DNA of 35,867 nt from JAADDG01 sp964450755 (GTDB lineage: Bacteria; Campylobacterota; Campylobacteria; Campylobacterales; JAADDG01), in assembly GCA_964450755.1 (NCBI GenBank), contig CAYVDJ010000114.1, forward strand, positions 1 through 35,867, given 5' to 3'. This document shows, one piece after another, positions 16,036 to 22,982 of this stretch. The notes beneath the pieces are model-generated. The model was given only the letters and a program-made list of their open reading frames with translations. It ran no database searches and was not told the DNA's origin. The position numbers and the translations under genes were made by a program. Within the stretch, counting starts at the first letter, position 1, and each line of letters starts with the position of its first letter.

Positions 16036-17718
16036 TTATTCATAAACAGTTTTCAAAATTGCTCCGTTACTTGCGTTTGTTACAAGTTGTCTGTACTGTT
16101 TTAGCCATCTGCTTTTTATATCTCTTAGTTTTGGTTTGAAATTTTCTCTTCTTTTTTCCAGCTCTTCATCACTTACTTTTACATTTAAAGAGTAGTTATC
16201 AACATCAAGTTCTATAATATCTCCGTCTTTTATCAAAGCGATCTCTCCGCCCTCTGCGGCTTCGGGAGATACATGACCGATACTTGCTCCTCTTGTTGCT
16301 CCCGAAAATCTGCCGTCTGTGATGAGAGCCACATCTTTGTCAAGTCCCATTCCGGCTATCAAAGCTGTCGGGGATAGCATCTCTTGCATTCCGGGTCCTC
16401 CTTTTGGACCTTCATATCTTAAAACTACGACATTTCCTTTTTGAACTCTACCTGCCATGATCCCTTTTATCGCTTCATCCTGAGAATCAAAACAGATGGC
16501 TTTACCGCTGAAGCGTCTCATGGACGGATCAATTCCGGCTGTTTTTACAACTGCTCCCTCTTTTGCTATATTGCCATAAAGGATTGCCAAACCTCCGACT
16601 TTGGAGAACGGATTTTCGATAGGATGGATGATATTTGTATCTGTAATCTTTGCTTTTTCTATCCTCTCTCCCATTGTTTCTCCCGTAACGGTCAGGTTGT
16701 CAAGTTTTAGGATATCTCCTCTTTTGCTTGTCTCTTTCATGACGGCACTTACACCACCGGCTTTGTTGATGTCCTCCATATGAACAGTAGAGAGTGAAGG
16801 TGATATTTTGGCTATGTTTGATACATGTTTGCTTATCTCGTTGATATCGGAGAGATTAAAATCAACCTCCGCCTCTTTTGCGATAGCCAACATGTGAAGA
16901 ACGGTATTTGTGCTTCCTCCCATTGCCATATCTACAACAAATGCGTTATGAACAGCCTTTTCATTGATGATGTTTCTGATTTTAAATCTCTCATCCAAAG
17001 CGATTTCACAGACTCTTCTTGCCGCTTTTCTGATAAGCTCTTCTCTTTGTGGGGTCAAAGCCAAAATCGTGCCGTTTCCTTCAAGTGCTATTCCCATTGC
17101 TTCCATCAAAGTATTCATGGAGTTTGCGGTAAACATTCCAGAACATGAACCGCCTCCGGGACATGCCTGACACTCTATCTCATAAAGTTGTTCATCTGTT
17201 ATCTCATCATTTGCTCTTTTGCCGACAGCTTCAAAGGCGGTTGAAAGATCAATAGGTGTTCCGTCTTTTAGATGACCTGCTTTCATAGGACCTCCCGAAA
17301 CAAAAACAGTAGGAACATTTACTCTCAAAGCTCCCATGATCATACCCGGAACGATCTTATCACAGTTTGGGATACAGATCATCGCATCAAGCATATGGGC
17401 ATTCATAACGGTTTCTATGGAGTTTGCTATGATTTCCCTGCTTGGAAGGCTGTAAAGCATACCGCTATGTCCCATCGCTATACCGTCATCAACTCCTATT
17501 GTATTAAACTCAAAAGGAACACAACCGTTTTTTCTGATCTCATCTTTAATGATTTTTGAGTATTCATTCAAAAAGAAGTGTCCGGGAATGATCTCTATAA
17601 AAGAGTTTGCCACACCTATAAAAGGTTTGTCAAAATCTTCATCCCTCAAGCCTACCGCTCTTAGCAGACTTCTGTGAGGTGCTCTTTCAAACCCTTTCTT
17701 TACTATATCACTTCTCAT
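16036..17718 (-). CDS. ilvD: Dihydroxy-acid dehydratase
   Basis: This 560-residue enzyme dehydrates 2,3-dihydroxy-3-isovalerate and 2,3-dihydroxy-3-methylvalerate in valine and isoleucine synthesis (and the valine branch feeds leucine and pantothenate). The iron-sulfur ligands are seen in CIPNCDKIVPGM (near residue 115) and CQACPGGGSCSGMFTANSMN (near 185). The full family length and the C-terminal DGRFSGATRGASIGHVSPEA motif are present. Start ATG 17718 has AAGGA upstream, and an extended -10 box (TGCTATAAT) lies about 30 bases before it. It appears monocistronic, bounded by a stem-loop on the 3' side and a divergent tRNA operon on the 5' side. Confidence 0.96.
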   Translation of the reverse strand: MRSDIVKKGFERAPHRSLLRAVGLRDEDFDKPFIGVANSFIEIIPGHFFLNEYSKIIKDEIRKNGCVPFEFNTIGVDDGIAMGHSGMLYSLPSREIIANSIETVMNAHMLDAMICIPNCDKIVPGMIMGALRVNVPTVFVSGGPMKAGHLKDGTPIDLSTAFEAVGKRANDEITDEQLYEIECQACPGGGSCSGMFTANSMNTLMEAMGIALEGNGTILALTPQREELIRKAARRVCEIALDERFKIRNIINEKAVHNAFVVDMAMGGSTNTVLHMLAIAKEAEVDFNLSDINEISKHVSNIAKISPSLSTVHMEDINKAGGVSAVMKETSKRGDILKLDNLTVTGETMGERIEKAKITDTNIIHPIENPFSKVGGLAILYGNIAKEGAVVKTAGIDPSMRRFSGKAICFDSQDEAIKGIMAGRVQKGNVVVLRYEGPKGGPGMQEMLSPTALIAGMGLDKDVALITDGRFSGATRGASIGHVSPEAAEGGEIALIKDGDIIELDVDNYSLNVKVSDEELEKRRENFKPKLRDIKSRWLKQYRQLVTNASNGAILKTVYE

Positions 17719-17746
17719 TTTACCGTCCTTATAAAAAATTTTTTCA

Positions 17747-17755
17747 ATTATAGCA
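17747..17755 (-). promoter_or_regulatory. Extended -10 promoter element of ilvD
   Basis: Read on the minus strand the sequence is TGCTATAAT, an extended -10 box 28 bases before the ilvD ATG. No strong -35 hexamer is visible, which is normal for Campylobacterota sigma-70 promoters. It is divergent from the tRNA promoter. Confidence 0.55.
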
Positions 17756-17763
17756 AAAAGCTC

Positions 17764-17792
17764 TTTACAAATCTTTTGTTTTTGGTTATAAT
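17764..17792 (+). promoter_or_regulatory. Promoter of the tRNA operon
   Basis: TTTACA (17764-17769), a 17-base spacer and TATAAT (17787-17792) form a near-consensus sigma-70 promoter. It lies 37 bases before the first tRNA gene on the same strand. Confidence 0.65.
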
Positions 17793-17829
17793 TCCCTCTC
17801 TTTTTTAGGAAAGAAGATTATTGATATTT

Positions 17830-17904
17830 GCGGGAGTAGCTCAGTGGTAGAGCACAACCTTGCCAAGGTTGGGGTCGCGGGTTCGACCCCCGTCTCCCGC
17901 TCCA
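17830..17904 (+). tRNA. tRNA-Gly (GCC)
   Basis: The 75-base cloverleaf has acceptor arms GCGGGAG and CTCCCGC, anticodon loop TTGCCAA (anticodon GCC), the T-loop GTTCGAC and an encoded CCA end. It is first in a four-gene tRNA cluster. Confidence 0.97.
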
Positions 17905-17950
17905 AAACAGAAACAATAAGCAGTTATTGTTTTGAAATTTACAATTTTTT

Positions 17951-18038
17951 GCCCGGGTGGTGGAATTGGTAGACACAAGGGACTTAAAATCCCTCGGACA
18001 TTGCGTCCGTGCCGGTTCAAGTCCGGCCCCGGGCACCA
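17951..18038 (+). tRNA. tRNA-Leu (UAA)
   Basis: This 88-base gene has acceptor arms GCCCGGG and CCCGGGC, a long variable arm, anticodon loop CTTAAAA (anticodon UAA), T-loop GTTCAAG and an encoded CCA. It lies 46 bases after tRNA-Gly. Confidence 0.97.
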
Positions 18039-18048
18039 CTTTTATTGA

Positions 18049-18123
18049 GGCGACATAGCCAAGTGGCTAAGGCAGGAGCCTGCAAAGCTCTGATCCCCGG
18101 TTCGAATCCGGGTGTCGCCTCCA
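18049..18123 (+). tRNA. tRNA-Cys (GCA)
   Basis: This 75-base gene has acceptor arms GGCGACA and TGTCGCC, anticodon loop CTGCAAA (anticodon GCA), T-loop GTTCGAA and an encoded CCA. It starts 10 bases after tRNA-Leu. Confidence 0.97.
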
Positions 18124-18126
18124 TAT

Positions 18127-18214
18127 CGGGAGATGGCTGAGTGGTCGAAAGCGGCGGTCTTGAAAACCGTTGAGGTGAGAGCCTCCGGGGGTTCGAATCC
18201 CTCTCTCCCGGCCA
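18127..18214 (+). tRNA. tRNA-Ser (UGA)
   Basis: This 88-base gene has acceptor arms CGGGAGA and TCTCCCG, a long variable arm, anticodon loop CTTGAAA (anticodon UGA), T-loop GTTCGAA and an encoded CCA. The HipA-like gene ends only 20 bases beyond it on the opposite strand. No clear terminator separates them. Confidence 0.96.
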
Positions 18215-18234
18215 TCATATTCTAAGCTGTACTG

Positions 18235-19596
18235 TCAAAACTTAAAAATACTTGTTATATCATCCTGTATCCAGTTACTGTCTATATATTTTTTGATATA
18301 GATTTTTCTCCGTTCATAATATTTTTCAAATATTCCTTTCAATGGAGTGTGGGCTCCATATTTTCTGTGAAAAGGAAGATCTGATATTTCAGGAGGCAGT
18401 GCTTGGATATATTCAAGAAAATGATTTACAAAAATATTGGTAATCCGTTTCATTTGATATTCAAAACTTTGAAGATCAATACCAAAACTTTTTGCAAGAT
18501 TAAGAAAATGATCCTTTTTGATTTTGGATTTTCTACCAAGTAGTTTCAATCCTATTTCTTTATCTTTTAGTCCTGTATAGAGATGAGTTGTTGAAATATC
18601 ATAGTATGGAGAGAGATGTTTTTGTTTTTCATCAATAACATTTGATGCGTGTATGAGTGAAATATTTTTGGCATGCAAATCTCCATGTCCAATAATGGTA
18701 GAGAAATAAAAAAAAAGCAAAAGCTCTTCAAGTTCTTTATCATCAACAAATTCTTTAGCCTTTTTAAGTATTTCCTGTACAGATGCATTGTATTTTGTAT
18801 CAGAGTTGTAGCCAAGCATAGTGGCAAATTCTTCGTGGTCAAATTTTTCATTGTTGTATCGGTCGTAGCGTTTGATAATATAATGATAATCTTCTCCATC
18901 TTTTATGATTGCATTATAGGGAACTTTGAAACCACAATCCCTAGCCAATGTCATAAATAAATGTTCATTGATCAAGAGATACGGGATATAGAGCCGATCT
19001 TTTTCATGGGGTGCGAAAGTTGTATAATATTTATTGTATGGTTTCATAAAGTATTGGCTACTATTATTTGTATCGATACGAATCTCCTGTTTATAATCAT
19101 CTTTGGCAATACTGAATTTATACTGAAATCCACTTAGTCCAATAACTTTACTGTTGGCAGTTACATTTGGGAATAGATTTTCTTTTGGAATATTCAGAGA
19201 ATAATCAAGAATATTGGGAAATGTATAATCATTTTGCAAAATATCATTAATTACTTCACTGTATTTATAAGATATATGTTTTGACTCCCGATAGTGTAAA
19301 TATTCATCTTCTTTAAGAAAAGTATAGCTTCCATGTATATCTTCCAGATAAAGCAATAGTTCTATATGAGTTTTGGTTTTATGTTGGGATTTGATTCTAT
19401 CAATCTGATCATTTTCCGGAAGCATATTTTCAAAAACCAGAAAAAGACCGTTATTACTAAAATTTTCTTTCTGATTTAATCCTTGGATGTAATATGATTT
19501 ATCAATATTTTGCAGATAAATAAAGCTTATTTTTCCAAAAATTTTTTCTTCAAGATATCCTAATGGTTTTCCCTGTTTCAGTACATATATTTTCAA
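18235..19596 (-). CDS. HipA-like serine/threonine kinase toxin candidate
   Basis: This 453-residue protein is a full-length HipA-family kinase. E. coli HipA phosphorylates glutamyl-tRNA synthetase and induces growth arrest; the target here is unknown. Visible features are the N-subdomain-1 region (residues 1-110), SGFQYKFS at 155-162 (P-loop region), the ATP-site Lys in FMKP near 185, KRYDR near 242 and EFATMLG near 256. The catalytic loop GHGDLHAKNISL at 303-314 has Asp306 and Asn311, and the metal-binding Asp is in YDIST (Asp333). All catalytic residues are intact. It starts at TTG 19596 with GGAAAT upstream. No HipB-type regulator lies beside it; the divergent neighbour is AbiEi-like. Codon use is plainer and more AT-rich than in the flanking genes, suggesting transfer. 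Confidence 0.85.
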   Translation of the reverse strand: MKIYVLKQGKPLGYLEEKIFGKISFIYLQNIDKSYYIQGLNQKENFSNNGLFLVFENMLPENDQIDRIKSQHKTKTHIELLLYLEDIHGSYTFLKEDEYLHYRESKHISYKYSEVINDILQNDYTFPNILDYSLNIPKENLFPNVTANSKVIGLSGFQYKFSIAKDDYKQEIRIDTNNSSQYFMKPYNKYYTTFAPHEKDRLYIPYLLINEHLFMTLARDCGFKVPYNAIIKDGEDYHYIIKRYDRYNNEKFDHEEFATMLGYNSDTKYNASVQEILKKAKEFVDDKELEELLLFFYFSTIIGHGDLHAKNISLIHASNVIDEKQKHLSPYYDISTTHLYTGLKDKEIGLKLLGRKSKIKKDHFLNLAKSFGIDLQSFEYQMKRITNIFVNHFLEYIQALPPEISDLPFHRKYGAHTPLKGIFEKYYERRKIYIKKYIDSNWIQDDITSIFKF

Positions 19597-19611
19597 TAGA
19601 AATTTCCAAAC

Positions 19612-19635
19612 TAATTAAGTATGTATACTTAATTA
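19612..19635. promoter_or_regulatory. 24-bp palindromic operator at the hipA-like promoter
   Basis: Arms TAATTAAGTAT and ATACTTAATTA (11 bases each) are perfectly complementary around a GT centre. The site overlaps the -10 box of the hipA-like promoter and lies 16 bases before its start codon. It shares the core TTAAGTAT-nn-ATACTTAA with the second palindrome at 19711-19734. A dimeric repressor binding here would block transcription. Confidence 0.8.
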
Positions 19636-19660
19636 TACCTGTTTAGTGTTTTTTTGTCAA
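19632..19660 (-). promoter_or_regulatory. Consensus sigma-70 promoter of the hipA-like gene
   Basis: On the minus strand TTGACA (19660-19655), a 17-base spacer and TATAAT (19637-19632) match the sigma-70 consensus at every position. The -10 box runs into the first palindromic operator. A perfect promoter on a toxin-like gene implies tight repression. Confidence 0.8.
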
Positions 19661-19694
19661 GTTTTTTAAGATATATAGTTGCAACTTGACAAAA
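19652..19694. repeat. 12-bp inverted repeat holding both -35 boxes
   Basis: TTTTGTCAAGTT (19652-19663) and AACTTGACAAAA (19683-19694) are perfect inverted repeats containing the -35 elements of the two divergent promoters. Their centre (19673) coincides exactly with the midpoint of the two 24-bp palindromes, so the whole promoter region is nearly mirror-symmetric. Confidence 0.8.
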
Positions 19695-19714
19695 TTTTAT
19701 ATATATGATATAGT
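19686..19714 (+). promoter_or_regulatory. Sigma-70 promoter of the AbiEi-like gene
   Basis: TTGACA (19686-19691), a 17-base spacer and TATAGT (19709-19714) form a near-consensus promoter. The -10 box overlaps the second palindrome. Compared with the opposite promoter only the -10 is weaker, by one base. Confidence 0.7.
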
Positions 19715-19734
19715 TAAGTATATATACTTAACTA
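19711..19734. promoter_or_regulatory. 24-bp perfect palindromic operator at the AbiEi-like promoter
   Basis: TAGTTAAGTATA is followed directly by its exact reverse complement, giving a perfect 24-bp palindrome. It overlaps the -10 box and ends 19 bases before the AbiEi-like start codon. It is related to the operator at 19612-19635, and the two centres are 99 bp apart. Confidence 0.8.
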
Positions 19735-19753
19735 AGAAGGGACTAAAAAAGAA

Positions 19754-20608
19754 ATGGCAAAAACCAAAAGAGATCTTTTTAGTAAAAATATTGAGATTAT
19801 TAAAAAATTACTTTTAGAAAAAAAACTATATTCATTAAAAGAACTCAATCTGCTTCTTAATCGTCTCAAAACCAAAAGGCTTATTGCTCAAGATGTCTCT
19901 TCAAGAAAATTTTTTGATCTGTTGCAAAACAGATTGAAACTCAGAACATATTCCGTATTTTCCAAAAAGATTAACAAGGTTCGATATACGCTCTATCCTG
20001 ATATCAGTATATATGATTTTGTAAGTACATTTGAAAAGCAGGGATTCTTTTCAATGACTACCGCATTAAATATTCAACGATTAACTAATCAAAAAGATAA
20101 TTTTGTTTTTTTTTCCAAAGAATTATCATTAAAAAATTATTCTAAAAATAATTCACTCAGTCAAAAAGATATTGATCAGGCATATCAAAAAGAGTATCGT
20201 TTTACCAGAAGTATAGCTTCCTATGAAGATAAACATATCATCTATCTGACACCAAAGAATACAAATCGCTTTGAGGTAATCGAGTATGATGGATACGCTG
20301 TGTCATCTGTACACAGGGCTTTTGTTGAAATGATTATGAATGTGCAGTACTTCAAAAATTTTGATACTATAATAAAAATATTTAAACCGCTTAAAAACAA
20401 ACTGAATCCCAAAAGGGTATTTGATGTTGTAAAATCATTTGATCCTGTTTATCCTTATTATCAATTGATGGGGTTTTCTTTGGATAGAGTAGGATTTGAC
20501 AAAAAAAATTTGATTTTATTTAAAGAACGCGTTACCAATCTTAGGTTTTATACGGAAAAAAACAGACATAAATATTCATTTGATGCCTATTGGAGTATTT
20601 ATTATTAG
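19754..20608 (+). CDS. AbiEi-like antitoxin/transcriptional regulator candidate
   Basis: This 284-residue protein starts at ATG 19754 with AAGG about 15 bases upstream and weaker A-rich sequence closer. Residues 5-95 are basic and helical with the shape of a winged helix, ending RYTLYPDI. Next, VSTFEKQGFFSMTTALNIQRLTNQ (about 97-120) corresponds to the AbiEi pattern in which a short strand and an S-x-x-AL helix follow the DNA-binding domain. SVHRAFVEMIMN near 190 resembles the AbiEi erTLvDll segment. YPYYQLMGFSLDRVG near 240 resembles its RlGyllE segment. AbiEi proteins are antitoxins and autorepressors of type IV systems, normally beside the AbiEii nucleotidyltransferase, which is absent here. 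The partner appears to be the divergent HipA-like kinase. The family call is by pattern only. Confidence 0.6.
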   Translation: MAKTKRDLFSKNIEIIKKLLLEKKLYSLKELNLLLNRLKTKRLIAQDVSSRKFFDLLQNRLKLRTYSVFSKKINKVRYTLYPDISIYDFVSTFEKQGFFSMTTALNIQRLTNQKDNFVFFSKELSLKNYSKNNSLSQKDIDQAYQKEYRFTRSIASYEDKHIIYLTPKNTNRFEVIEYDGYAVSSVHRAFVEMIMNVQYFKNFDTIIKIFKPLKNKLNPKRVFDVVKSFDPVYPYYQLMGFSLDRVGFDKKNLILFKERVTNLRFYTEKNRHKYSFDAYWSIYY

Positions 20609-20671
20609 ATTAGAGATACCCATATCTTTGTACTTTTACGAATAGCCTCTCAGGCTTGAATTTGAAATTTA

Positions 20672-20680
20672 TGTTATAAT
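20672..20680 (+). promoter_or_regulatory. Extended -10 promoter for the DEAD-box helicase gene
   Basis: TGTTATAAT is an extended -10 box about 125 bases before the TTG start. Transcription from here gives a leader of roughly 118 bases. A small hairpin (AGCCT-CTC-AGGCT at about 20644-20656) just upstream may end the AbiEi-like transcript. Confidence 0.45.
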
Positions 20681-20804
20681 AAATGAAATTACAAATTACT
20701 TTATCAGATCGTAAAAAATATCTTTTTGTTTATATCGTAAATTATAGTAATAAAAAGGATAAAATTTAGGTATGATAAGAGGAAATTTTTTAAAAAGGTA
20801 AATA

Positions 20805-22238
20805 TTGAATTTTAAAGATTTTAATTTTAAAGCAGAATTAAACAAAGCGATTGAAGAGGCAGGTTTCAGAGAACCAAGTCCCGTACAAAAAGAGGCGATG
20901 CCGATAGTATTACAAGGCAGAGATATAGTTGCACAGGCACATACGGGAACCGGAAAAACAGCGGCATTTGGATTGCCGATGCTTCAGATGATGGACGGTA
21001 AAAGCGGAATAGAAGGTGTTGTGATAGTTCCCACAAGAGAACTTGCAATGCAGGTAAGTGATGAGATTTACAAATTCGGAAGATATATGGGGATAAATAC
21101 CGCTACGGTTTACGGCGGAAGTTCTTACAGCAGACAGATGAAACATATAAAAAACGCTTCGGTTATCGTAGCGACACCGGGAAGATTTTTGGATCTTCTC
21201 TCTTCCAACCAGATAGATATAGCTCCCTCTTTTGTTGTTTTGGATGAAGCGGATGAGATGCTTGATATGGGTTTTTTGGATGATATAAAAAAGATATTCT
21301 CCTATCTTCCCATCAACAGACATACGATGATGTTTTCAGCTACGATGCCAAAAGAGATAAAAGATTTGGCTCTGACTATTTTAGATAATCCCGCTTTTGT
21401 GGCAGTTACAAAAAACGAGATAACCAATGAAAATATCAAACAAAATTACTATGTTGTAGAGGAGTATGAGAGAGATGATGCTCTTATGCGTCTTTTGGAT
21501 TATAAAGATCCGGCAAAAAGCATCATTTTTTGCAGAACCAAAAAAGAGGTTGACAGACTTTCGACTTCACTTATCTCTCAGGGATATGTAGCCAAAGGTC
21601 TTCACGGAGATATGGAGCAAAGACAAAGAGAAGAGGTTATCAGAAGTTTTAAAAACGGTAATTTGGAGATACTGATAGCTACCGATGTAGCCGCAAGAGG
21701 TCTTGATGTCAATGATGTAAGCCATGTTTTTAACTATCATATTCCTTTTGACAGCGACAGTTATGTTCACAGGATAGGAAGAACAGGAAGAGCCGGTAAA
21801 GAGGGAACGGCGGTAACTATCGTAACTCCTCACGAATTTAAAGCTTTGACGAAAATTCAAAAAAGCGTCGGCAGCAAGATGGAGACAAAAATCATCCCTT
21901 CCATAAAAGATGTAAAATCAAAAAAACTTCATAAACTTATAGAGATGATCAAAAGTCAGAATATAGATGAAATGGCTGAAGAGATTGTAAATACTTTGAT
22001 CCTTCAAGAAGATGATCCTTTGAAAGTAGCATATAAACTTGCCGCACTTCTATCTAAAACGCAAAAAATCAAAGGTGCCAACAGGATAGGTAAAAGCAAA
22101 CAGGAGATAAACAGACTTTTCGACAGATTTTACAACGAAAAAAGAAGTTCAAACACCAGAGGAAGAGGCAGAAGAGGTCAAAATTATAGTAAAAATAAAA
22201 GAAATTTTAATCAAAGAAGAAATTCCGGTAGGAGATAA
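20805..22238 (+). CDS. deaD: DEAD-box ATP-dependent RNA helicase (DeaD/CsdA-RhlE type)
   Basis: This 477-residue helicase unwinds RNA in ribosome assembly and mRNA decay, especially in the cold. All motifs are present: Q motif near residues 14-30 (FREPSPVQKEAMP), Walker A AHTGTGKT near 45, PTRELA, GG, TPGR, DEAD near 150, SAT, and the C-terminal ARGLDV and HRIGRTGRAG. The tail after about 440 is rich in Arg, Gly and Asn (RGRGRRGQ...), an RNA-binding extension. The start is TTG 20805 with AAGG upstream. It appears to be a single-gene unit with a long leader. The deaD name is used by family; an rhlE-like role is possible. Confidence 0.88.
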   Translation: MNFKDFNFKAELNKAIEEAGFREPSPVQKEAMPIVLQGRDIVAQAHTGTGKTAAFGLPMLQMMDGKSGIEGVVIVPTRELAMQVSDEIYKFGRYMGINTATVYGGSSYSRQMKHIKNASVIVATPGRFLDLLSSNQIDIAPSFVVLDEADEMLDMGFLDDIKKIFSYLPINRHTMMFSATMPKEIKDLALTILDNPAFVAVTKNEITNENIKQNYYVVEEYERDDALMRLLDYKDPAKSIIFCRTKKEVDRLSTSLISQGYVAKGLHGDMEQRQREEVIRSFKNGNLEILIATDVAARGLDVNDVSHVFNYHIPFDSDSYVHRIGRTGRAGKEGTAVTIVTPHEFKALTKIQKSVGSKMETKIIPSIKDVKSKKLHKLIEMIKSQNIDEMAEEIVNTLILQEDDPLKVAYKLAALLSKTQKIKGANRIGKSKQEINRLFDRFYNEKRSSNTRGRGRRGQNYSKNKRNFNQRRNSGRR

Positions 22239-22315
22239 GCTTTATTTAGATTAAAATAATTTAATGTTTTTAAAAAAACATTATTTATTTGCAAATTTGT
22301 TAAAAATAGGTGTAT

Positions 22316-22351
22316 AATTTCATTTCAAGATTTTTATCTTGAAATGAAATT
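22316..22351. promoter_or_regulatory. Perfect 16-bp stem-loop just before the acetyltransferase gene
   Basis: AATTTCATTTCAAGAT (22316-22331) and ATCTTGAAATGAAATT (22336-22351) are perfectly complementary around a TTTT loop. A TATAAT box at 22313-22318 overlaps the left arm and the ribosome-binding site follows the right arm by one or two bases. It may be a regulator-binding palindrome, a leader hairpin, or an AT-rich terminator for the helicase gene. An AT-rich weak hairpin at 22263-22282 is another terminator candidate. Confidence 0.55.
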
Positions 22352-22363
22352 TTGGAGATAATA

Positions 22364-22888
22364 ATGTTTCTTTACAGAGATACCCTATCGGAAGATTTAC
22401 CCTCTATTTGCTCACTGCCCCAAAGTGAGGAAGAACTCTTTTATATGTTTCCCTCAGCCACTTTTCCCCTCCAAGAAAGACAGATGAAAGAGATACTGAA
22501 AAAAAGAGAAGGTCATACCACTTTTTTATATGATGATGAGATTATAGGATATGCCAATCTTTACAGATTTAAAGATGATGACACTCCTTATATAGGTCAT
22601 CTTATTTTGTCAAAAAAATACAGAGGCAGAGGTTTTGGCAAAGAGATCATCAGAATTATGATAAGAAAGGCATATCTGCTTTATAAGAGCAACAAAATCA
22701 AAATAGCGGTTATAAATGAAAATACACATGCGTTTTTGTTATATACCAAACTCGGTTTTTATCCCTTTAAAGCATCATTGAGATTTGACAAAAAAAGAGA
22801 ACAAAAGGTTCTTATCTCTATGGAAATGGATCTTTTTGAAGCAATAGATGATGAGAAACTGCAAGAAGTTTGTGTGGAGACTCACTAA
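22364..22888 (+). CDS. GNAT-family N-acetyltransferase
   Basis: This 174-residue protein is a single GNAT domain that transfers an acetyl group from acetyl-CoA to an unknown amine or ribosomal-protein-like substrate. The acetyl-CoA-binding motif A is clear: LILSKKYRGRGFGKEII (R-G-x-G-x-G/A) near residues 80-96. It is followed by the NENTHAFLLYTKLGFYPF helix-strand of motif B near 123-140. I chose ATG 22364 because GGAG lies eight bases before it; an upstream in-frame TTG would sit inside the ribosome-binding site. Nothing in the neighbourhood hints at the substrate. Confidence 0.82.
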   Translation: MFLYRDTLSEDLPSICSLPQSEEELFYMFPSATFPLQERQMKEILKKREGHTTFLYDDEIIGYANLYRFKDDDTPYIGHLILSKKYRGRGFGKEIIRIMIRKAYLLYKSNKIKIAVINENTHAFLLYTKLGFYPFKASLRFDKKREQKVLISMEMDLFEAIDDEKLQEVCVETH

Positions 22889-22902
22889 AGGGTAGCCCTA
22901 AA
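22886..22902. repeat. Possible excision footprint of a TAAA-targeting repeat
   Basis: The sequence TAAAGGGTAGCCCTAAA has the same outer form (TAAA-GGG...CCC-TAAA) as the ends of the inverted-repeat element at 35528-35793 with its target duplication, but with almost nothing between. It covers the stop codon of the acetyltransferase gene. Chance is possible at this length. Confidence 0.3.
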
Positions 22903-22982
22903 GAGTAAAAAATTATACAATCTTTTTTTCAGCTAAAAAATATTAAAATTTATCCAAACAAAATCAATGGGGAGGGGAACAA

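Noticed and set aside
19597..19753. A HipB-like antitoxin gene next to the HipA-like gene
   Set aside because: I searched both strands of the short intergenic region; it contains only promoters and operators, with no frame of suitable length.
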